From positions 62,001-126,000 of the forward strand of contig NZ_FMYX01000011.1 in the NCBI RefSeq assembly GCF_900102675.1: 64,000 nt of DNA. The letters run 5' to 3'. Under the pieces are notes generated by a model, which ran no database searches, was not told the DNA's origin, and saw nothing but the letters and a program-made list of their open reading frames with translations. Positions 62,912-64,000 of the stretch are shown piece after piece. The stretch is from Pseudomonas guariconensis (GTDB lineage: Bacteria; Pseudomonadota; Gammaproteobacteria; Pseudomonadales; Pseudomonadaceae). Every line of letters starts with the position of its first letter. The stretch's first letter is position 1. Made by a program: the position numbers and the translations under genes.

Positions 62912-64000
62912 CAACGTTTCACCAATCCAGTCAGGCCGCCTGCGATCAGGGCGGCGGTATCGGCCAATGCCACCAACGGGTCGAGCCCGGCCGGCACAGC
63001 CATGTAGCGGGGTTCCCAATCCGGTTGGAACTTGTCCTTGAAGCGACGTAGCCCCTGGAAGTTGTACAGCTGCTCGCCGCGCTGGAACACCATCGAACCC
63101 AGGCGTTGGGTCAGGGGGGCGCCACGTCGGGGTTGAAGGCCGGAGAGCGGGACCATCCCGAGGCTGAAGCGAGCGTAGTCGTGGTTTTTGTAGTGCAGGA
63201 TCAAACCGATCATCATGAATTCCATGGTCAGCTTGGGGGCTTGCGGATGGGCACGCATCAGGTCCAGGCTCGCCAGCTCTTTGCTCTGGGTTTCGAGCAG
63301 GTTGGCAAAGGCCACCGGTAGGCCTTGAAAGCGGATCAACGCGATACGGAAATGCTGCAGGTACTCGGGGCTGAAGCGACCGAGGGAAAAGCCTTTTTCA
63401 CGTACGTTCTTGCCACCGAGCCAGGCGTCGGAAATTGCCTTGAGTGCCTCGAGCGGGGCATCGCCTGGCTCATGGATATCCAGCGTCAGCCCGTCACGGC
63501 CGCCGCGGTTCCAGGTATAGCGCAGGTCTTTCATCTCCTTGCCCTTGGCTTCGAGGTCAAAACGGCGCAGATCGACCCGCGCTTCTTCGCCGAGCTTAAG
63601 TGCCGTCAGGCCGATATCCATGTAGAACGGCAGATTCTCCGCGCGGACTTGATAGAACACTGGGCGGGCGTGGTGCAGATCGCAGAGGTCACGGAATTGC
63701 CAGATCATCTCGGCGCGCTCCTGGGCGGGGCCGATCGGGTCGTACAGGGCGACCAGGCTGCGGCCGCGACGGGCATACATAAGGAAGGCCTTGTGGTTGG
63801 GGTGGAACAGCAAGGCTTTGTCGCCGGTGAGTGCCAGGCCACCGTCGGGTTGGTCGGAGGCCATCAGAATGCCCTTGGCCTGTTGCAGTTCCTCATCGTT
63901 GGGCAAGTGAATCACGGGCCGTGCGGTGCGCAGCAGCCAAGTCAGCGCGACGACCACTAACAGCACTGCACTGCCCATGGCGGCGCGCAGGCCACGTGGT
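62911..64000 (-). CDS. mprF: MprF aminoacyl-phosphatidylglycerol synthase (C-terminal part, cut by window end)
   Basis: At least 363 aa of the C-terminus; the frame runs on past the window end without a stop. A last membrane segment (SAVLLVVVALTWLL) precedes the cytosolic tRNA-dependent aminoacyltransferase domain (DUF2156, GNAT-like repeats; for example LFHPNHKAFLMYARRGRSLV in part). It transfers an amino acid (alanine in P. aeruginosa) from aminoacyl-tRNA to phosphatidylglycerol, lowering membrane charge. The stop overlaps the acvB start. The start codon is outside. Confidence 0.93.
   Translation of the reverse strand, partial: PRGLRAAMGSAVLLVVVALTWLLRTARPVIHLPNDEELQQAKGILMASDQPDGGLALTGDKALLFHPNHKAFLMYARRGRSLVALYDPIGPAQERAEMIWQFRDLCDLHHARPVFYQVRAENLPFYMDIGLTALKLGEEARVDLRRFDLEAKGKEMKDLRYTWNRGGRDGLTLDIHEPGDAPLEALKAISDAWLGGKNVREKGFSLGRFSPEYLQHFRIALIRFQGLPVAFANLLETQSKELASLDLMRAHPQAPKLTMEFMMIGLILHYKNHDYARFSLGMVPLSGLQPRRGAPLTQRLGSMVFQRGEQLYNFQGLRRFKDKFQPDWEPRYMAVPAGLDPLVALADTAALIAGGLTGLVKR

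Overview
The window is a high-GC gammaproteobacterial chromosome segment and almost certainly comes from a Pseudomonas of the P. putida group. The reasons are gene order (rpsB-tsf-pyrH-frr-uppS-cdsA-dxr-rseP-bamA-skp-lpxD-fabZ-lpxA-lpxB-rnhB-dnaE-accA; pcm-nlpD-rpoS-rsmZ-fdxA-mutS; cinA-recA-recX; erdR-dgkA-finR-fpr), the P. putida-style finR/fpr pair, a Gac/Rsm small RNA next to rpoS, and a P. putida-type REP pair. No tRNA, rRNA, CRISPR array, insertion sequence or integrase was seen.

Region 1 (1-26 kb, all + strand) is a dense core block for translation (rpsB, tsf, frr, tilS), nucleotide synthesis (pyrH, pyrG), isoprenoids (uppS, dxr, ispD), phospholipid and fatty acid synthesis (cdsA, fabZ, accA), outer-membrane assembly and lipid A (rseP, bamA, skp, lpxD, lpxA, lpxB, kdsA), replication (rnhB, dnaE), glycolysis (eno) and division (ftsB). 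Many neighbours overlap by ATGA/GTGA, so much of it is translationally coupled. Region 2 (26-29.1 kb) is a divergent LysR regulator plus the glutathione-dependent formaldehyde pathway (frmA, fghA). Region 3 (29.2-38 kb) is ispF-truD-surE-pcm-nlpD-rpoS, then the small RNA RsmZ with an upstream GacA box, then fdxA and mutS on the minus strand. A PsrA-type operator lies inside nlpD, where the rpoS promoter of pseudomonads is known to be.

Region 4 (38-46.9 kb) is accessory DNA between mutS and cinA, the known Pseudomonas insertion spot for R-tailocins. It first carries a Fe(II)/2-oxoglutarate dioxygenase, a divergent amino-acid permease and a LysR regulator, with a 13-bp imperfect inverted repeat in the divergent promoter region. 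Then comes a badly deleted R-type tailocin: a PrtR/S24 repressor, a promoter with an operator palindrome between -35 and -10, a holin, a PA0615-like protein, baseplate V, W and J, a gpI N-terminus fused in frame to a tail-fibre N-terminal segment, a beheaded GH19 endolysin, and Rz/Rz1 spanins. Sheath, tube, tape measure, most of the fibre and the catalytic part of the lysin are gone, so it cannot make a normal particle.

Region 5 (46.9-64 kb) returns to core genes: cinA-recA-recX with a LexA box, a LOG-family protein, a small conserved ORF, a PA3611-like secreted protein, a DTW-domain tRNA modifier, erdR, dgkA, finR and fpr, then minus-strand trmO, a DUF1456 gene, an RsuA-family pseudouridine-synthase-like protein lacking the expected catalytic motif, a GNAT acetyltransferase and rimO, then kup, and finally the acvB-mprF lipid-aminoacylation operon, with mprF cut by the window end.
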